The notes under the pieces: model-generated
Seen by the model: the letters and a program-made list of their open reading frames with translations, nothing else
The model's database searches: none
What the model was told of the DNA's origin: nothing
Shown: one piece after another, positions 21,685 to 23,920 of the stretch
Numbering within the stretch: position 1 is the first letter of the stretch
How the letters are laid out: each line of letters opens with the position of its first letter
Position numbers and translations under genes: made by a program
Assembly: GCA_035461175.1 (NCBI GenBank)
Contig: DATHVR010000175.1
Coordinates: forward strand, 1-23,920
From: DATHVR01 sp035461175
Lineage (GTDB): Bacteria; Actinomycetota; Acidimicrobiia; Spongiisociales; ZC4RG35
Length of the DNA: 23,920 bases
Direction of reading: 5' to 3'

Positions 21685-23105
21685 ACCCATGTGCCTTCGG
21701 GCAGGGGTCGGCTGCCGCCCAGGTCGAAACAGCGCGACCCGGCCGGCAGCACCTTGGTCGGGTTGAAAACGTCGTGAGGGTCGAAGCATTCCTTGAGCCG
21801 GGCCTGGGCGTCGAGGTCGGCGACGGTGAACATCATCGGCATCAGGTCCCGCTTCTCCAGGCCGATGCCGTGCTCGCCGGAGAGGACGCCGCCCTGCTCG
21901 ACGCACATCACCACCATCTCCTCGGCGGCCTGGTGGACCCGGCGGGTCTCGTCGGGGTCGGAGGCGTCGTAGGCGATGAGGGGATGGAGGTTTCCGTCGC
22001 CGGCGTGGAAGACGTTCATCATGATCAGCCCGTAGCGGTCGGCGATCTCGTAGACCCGGCCCATCGTCTCGACCAGGCGGGTGCGAGGAACGACGGTGTC
22101 GTGGAGGTAGTAGTCGGGAGCGGCCTGGGCGACCGCACCGAACGCCGACTTACGGCCCTTCCACAGCAGCGCCCGCTCCTCCTCGTCGGCCGCGGTCTGG
22201 ATGCTGGTGGCACCCGACTCGGCTCCGACCCGCCGGATCACCTCGGCCTCGGCCTCGACCGCGGCCGGTTCGCCCACCACCTCGGCCAGGAGTAGGGCGG
22301 CCGCCTCCACCGGGAGACCGGCATGGAGCCAGTTCTCGACCGCCACCGCCATCCGCTGGTCCATCATCTCCAGAGCTGCCGGAACCACCCCGGCGGCGAT
22401 CACTCCGGACACGGTGGCGGCAGCCGCCTCGACGCTGTCGTAGGCCAGCAGCAGGGTGCGGACGTCGGGCGGATCGGGGAGGAGGCCAACCAGGACCCGG
22501 GTGACGATCCCCAGGGTCCCCTCCGAGCCGGTCACCACTCCACGCAGGTCGAGACCGATCGAATCGGGAGCCGCCGAGCCGAGCACCAGCACCTCACCAT
22601 TGGCCAGTACCACTTCGACGGCGAGAACATGAGAGACCGTGCTCCCCTCGGCCAGGCAATGAGGACCGCCCGAGTTGTTGGCGACGTTGCCGCCCACCGT
22701 GCACACGGCCTGCGAGGAGGGGTCGGGCGCGAAGTGCAGTCCATGGGGTGCCGCCGCCACCGACAGATCGAGGTTGATCACGCCCGGCCCCACCCAGGCG
22801 GTACGGTCGACCGGGTCGATCTCGAAGATGGTGTCCATCAACTTGGTCGAGACCACGATGCCCCCCTGGTTGGGTACGGCGCCAGCGGCCAGGCCGGTCC
22901 CCGCCCCCCGGGCCACGATCGGAACCCCGTGCTGGACGGCAATCCCGACGATCCCTCTCACCTCGGAAGTAGTACGGGGAAAGACGACCACGGTCGGGGA
23001 TCCCCGCAAGCCGCCCGCATCCTCGGAGTAGAGGCGGAGGGCAAAGGCATCCTCGGTGACTCGCTCGGGACCGAGCAGTGACTGGAGTTCTCGGGTCACA
23101 CCCAT
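21681..23105 (-). CDS. glcD: Glycolate/D-lactate oxidase FAD subunit, GlcD type
   Basis: The protein has 474 residues, a standard length. The FAD PCMH domain has VARGAGTGLAAGAVP (64-78), AVCTVGGNVANNSGGPHC (133-150) and GSEGTLGIVT (193-202). The C-terminal FAD-oxidase domain has the catalytic metal/substrate motif HAGDGNLHP (367-375), GEHGIGLEKR (410-419) and the FDPHDVFNPTKVLP end. It oxidises a 2-hydroxyacid such as glycolate or D-lactate to the 2-oxoacid, passing electrons to GlcE/GlcF and then to the quinone pool. First gene of the operon. The ATG at 23105 has no ribosome-binding site, but TAAGAT lies eight bases upstream, suggesting a leaderless mRNA. It is divergent from the DUF4870 gene with 60 bases between. 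Confidence 0.95.
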   Translation of the reverse strand: MGVTRELQSLLGPERVTEDAFALRLYSEDAGGLRGSPTVVVFPRTTSEVRGIVGIAVQHGVPIVARGAGTGLAAGAVPNQGGIVVSTKLMDTIFEIDPVDRTAWVGPGVINLDLSVAAAPHGLHFAPDPSSQAVCTVGGNVANNSGGPHCLAEGSTVSHVLAVEVVLANGEVLVLGSAAPDSIGLDLRGVVTGSEGTLGIVTRVLVGLLPDPPDVRTLLLAYDSVEAAAATVSGVIAAGVVPAALEMMDQRMAVAVENWLHAGLPVEAAALLLAEVVGEPAAVEAEAEVIRRVGAESGATSIQTAADEEERALLWKGRKSAFGAVAQAAPDYYLHDTVVPRTRLVETMGRVYEIADRYGLIMMNVFHAGDGNLHPLIAYDASDPDETRRVHQAAEEMVVMCVEQGGVLSGEHGIGLEKRDLMPMMFTVADLDAQARLKECFDPHDVFNPTKVLPAGSRCFDLGGSRPLPEGTWV

Positions 23106-23113
23106 CGGGGCCG

Positions 23114-23158
23114 ATCTTACGGCCGAGCCGGAGTCCCCCGATCATCGGTGCTTACCAT
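23114..23158. promoter_or_regulatory. Divergent leaderless-type promoter pair between glcD and the DUF4870 gene
   Basis: On the minus strand TAAGAT (23119-23114) is eight bases before the glcD ATG. On the plus strand TACCAT (23153-23158) is seven bases before the ATG at 23166. GATCATCGG and CCGATGATC-like bases between them give a small dyad near 23139-23148. No conserved -35 is seen. Confidence 0.45.
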
Positions 23159-23165
23159 GGGAGGC

Positions 23166-23549
23166 ATGACCACCCCCACCCCCTCGTCCGATCAACAGAC
23201 CTGGAGGGTCCTGGCCCACGCCTCTGCCCTGATCCAGTTCATCGGGATCCCCTCGTTCGTGGGACCGCTGGTGGTGTGGCTGCTGCGCCGGGAAGACGCG
23301 GTGGTAGAGCCTCACGCCCGGGAGGCTCTCAACTTCCAGTTGTCGCTGATCATCTACTTCGCCATCGGGATCGTGGTGGGGATCATCGCCGTCGTCACCT
23401 TGGTCGGAATACCGCTGGCTGTCCTGATCTTCGCCTTCCTGGGCGTGCTGCTGCTGGCGGAGGTCGTCTTCGCCATCCTCGCCGCGCTGGCCGCCTCCCG
23501 GGGCGAGTTCTACCGGTACCCGCTCAGCATCGAGCTCATCAAGGGTTGA
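23166..23549 (+). CDS. DUF4870-type small membrane protein
   Basis: The protein has 127 residues from the ATG at 23166; in-frame GTG 23148 and ATG 23157 would extend it slightly. After a polar start (TTPTPSSDQQTW) there are three hydrophobic segments (about 20-41, 58-80 and 84-110) with the characteristic HAREALNFQLS (50-60) between the first two and EFYRYPLSIELIKG at the end. This pattern matches the DUF4870 (Tic20-like) family of small membrane proteins, whose role is not established. It has no clear ribosome-binding site at a good distance but has TACCAT seven bases before the ATG. A lipoprotein gene follows 10 bases after its stop. Confidence 0.88.
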   Translation: MTTPTPSSDQQTWRVLAHASALIQFIGIPSFVGPLVVWLLRREDAVVEPHAREALNFQLSLIIYFAIGIVVGIIAVVTLVGIPLAVLIFAFLGVLLLAEVVFAILAALAASRGEFYRYPLSIELIKG

Positions 23550-23559
23550 TACGGCCGAG

Positions 23560-23920
23560 ATGGGGCGTGGAACCGCAATCGTCGGCCTGATGGTGGTGGT
23601 CGCGGCCTGTTCATCGGCCGCCCCCTCCGAGGTCACCGTCGCGCCGACCACCTCTCGGCCGCCTTCCTCGATCGCCACCACCTCCGCTCCCTCCACTTCC
23701 GCTCCCACCACCGTTCCGGAACCCACGACGACAACCTCGTCCACCACCACCTCCTCGACCACGAGCACGGTCCCCCTCGACCCGCTCCAGGGTCTGGCAT
23801 TGGAGCCGGTAGCCACGGGCCTCGCCCAGCCGACGGTCGTGGTGGCGGCCCCGGACGGCGAGAGCCTGTTGATCGCCGAACGCACCGGACGGGTCGTCAT
23901 CGTGTCCGGGAAAGGCGCCG
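23560..23920 (+). CDS. Lipoprotein, PQQ-dependent sugar dehydrogenase-like (partial, runs off the window)
   Basis: From the ATG at 23560 the frame stays open to the window edge (120 codons). The N-terminus MGRGTAIVGLMVVVAACSS is a lipoprotein signal with lipobox VAAC, so lipidation at Cys17 is expected. Residues 18-72 are an extreme Ser/Thr/Pro linker, common in actinobacterial surface lipoproteins. Then LALEPVATGLAQPTVVVAAPDGESLLIAERTGRVVIV begins, which matches the first blade of the glucose/sorbosone dehydrogenase (GSDH, YliI-like) beta-propeller. Catalytic and PQQ-binding residues lie beyond the edge, so enzymatic activity cannot be judged. It may share a transcript with the DUF4870 gene 10 bases upstream. 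Confidence 0.8.
   Translation, partial: MGRGTAIVGLMVVVAACSSAAPSEVTVAPTTSRPPSSIATTSAPSTSAPTTVPEPTTTTSSTTTSSTTSTVPLDPLQGLALEPVATGLAQPTVVVAAPDGESLLIAERTGRVVIVSGKGA

Overview
The window reads as a piece of chromosome from a high-GC Gram-positive bacterium, most likely an actinobacterium (Actinomycetota, perhaps an Acidimicrobiia-like lineage). This rests on the GC-rich third positions, frequent GTG/TTG starts, a maleylpyruvate-isomerase/DinB-like protein of the mycothiol-associated type, a Nur-like nickel operator, and many genes whose -10-like hexamer lies only 6-9 bases before the start codon, as in leaderless mRNAs. There is no rRNA, tRNA, phage or transposase gene to anchor the taxonomy, so the lineage is inference.

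Layout: (1) 1-1151 (-), two polytopic membrane proteins of unknown function, divergent from a TetR regulator (1274-1882). (2) 2005-4515 (-), an energy-coupling-factor transporter for nickel or cobalt (CbiM with a CbiN/PDGLE tail, CbiQ, CbiO), divergent from a Fur-family regulator (4598-5020); a perfect TTGCGA-N5-TCGCAA palindrome lies between them and matches the Nur-box layout, so nickel uptake is the best reading. (3) 5093-6441 (-), a TetR regulator and a DinB/MDMPI-like enzyme in one overlapping operon under a near-consensus promoter with two copies of a palindromic operator, then a GNAT acetyltransferase (6474-6935). (4) 7018-9515, a secreted charged helical protein that converges, across a strong terminator, on an MprAB-like two-component system; the regulator gene is preceded by three 11-bp-phased direct repeats. 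(5) 9657-12455, a small receiver-like protein of unknown function, an acyl-CoA dehydrogenase, a 98-residue protein and a 240-residue hypothetical. (6) 12571-15682 (+), leucine/valine dehydrogenase followed by a fused alpha-beta branched-chain 2-oxoacid dehydrogenase E1. (7) 15683-15997, a gene-free, hairpin-rich repeat region with inverted ends. (8) 15998-19269 (+), arginyl-tRNA synthetase, a double-GNAT-like protein and a membrane protein, then a 36-bp tandem repeat. (9) 19388-23105 (-), a glcD-glcE-glcF type glycolate/lactate oxidase operon. (10) 23166 to the end (+), a DUF4870-type membrane protein and the start of a lipoprotein resembling PQQ-dependent sugar dehydrogenases.

Several gene pairs overlap as ATGA or TGATG (cbiQ/cbiO, tetR/MDMPI, regulator/kinase, glcD/glcE, glcE/glcF), pointing to translational coupling. 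Metabolically, the centre of the window suggests oxidation of branched-chain amino acids: deamination, oxidative decarboxylation to acyl-CoA, and possibly the acyl-CoA dehydrogenase step. The right part is an FAD/Fe-S 2-hydroxyacid oxidase feeding electrons to the membrane. No defence island, CRISPR array or clearly new multi-gene system is visible. The least explained signals are the non-coding repeats at 9587-9626, 15683-15940 and 19279-19367 and the regulatory architectures at 4536, 6434 and 9551.
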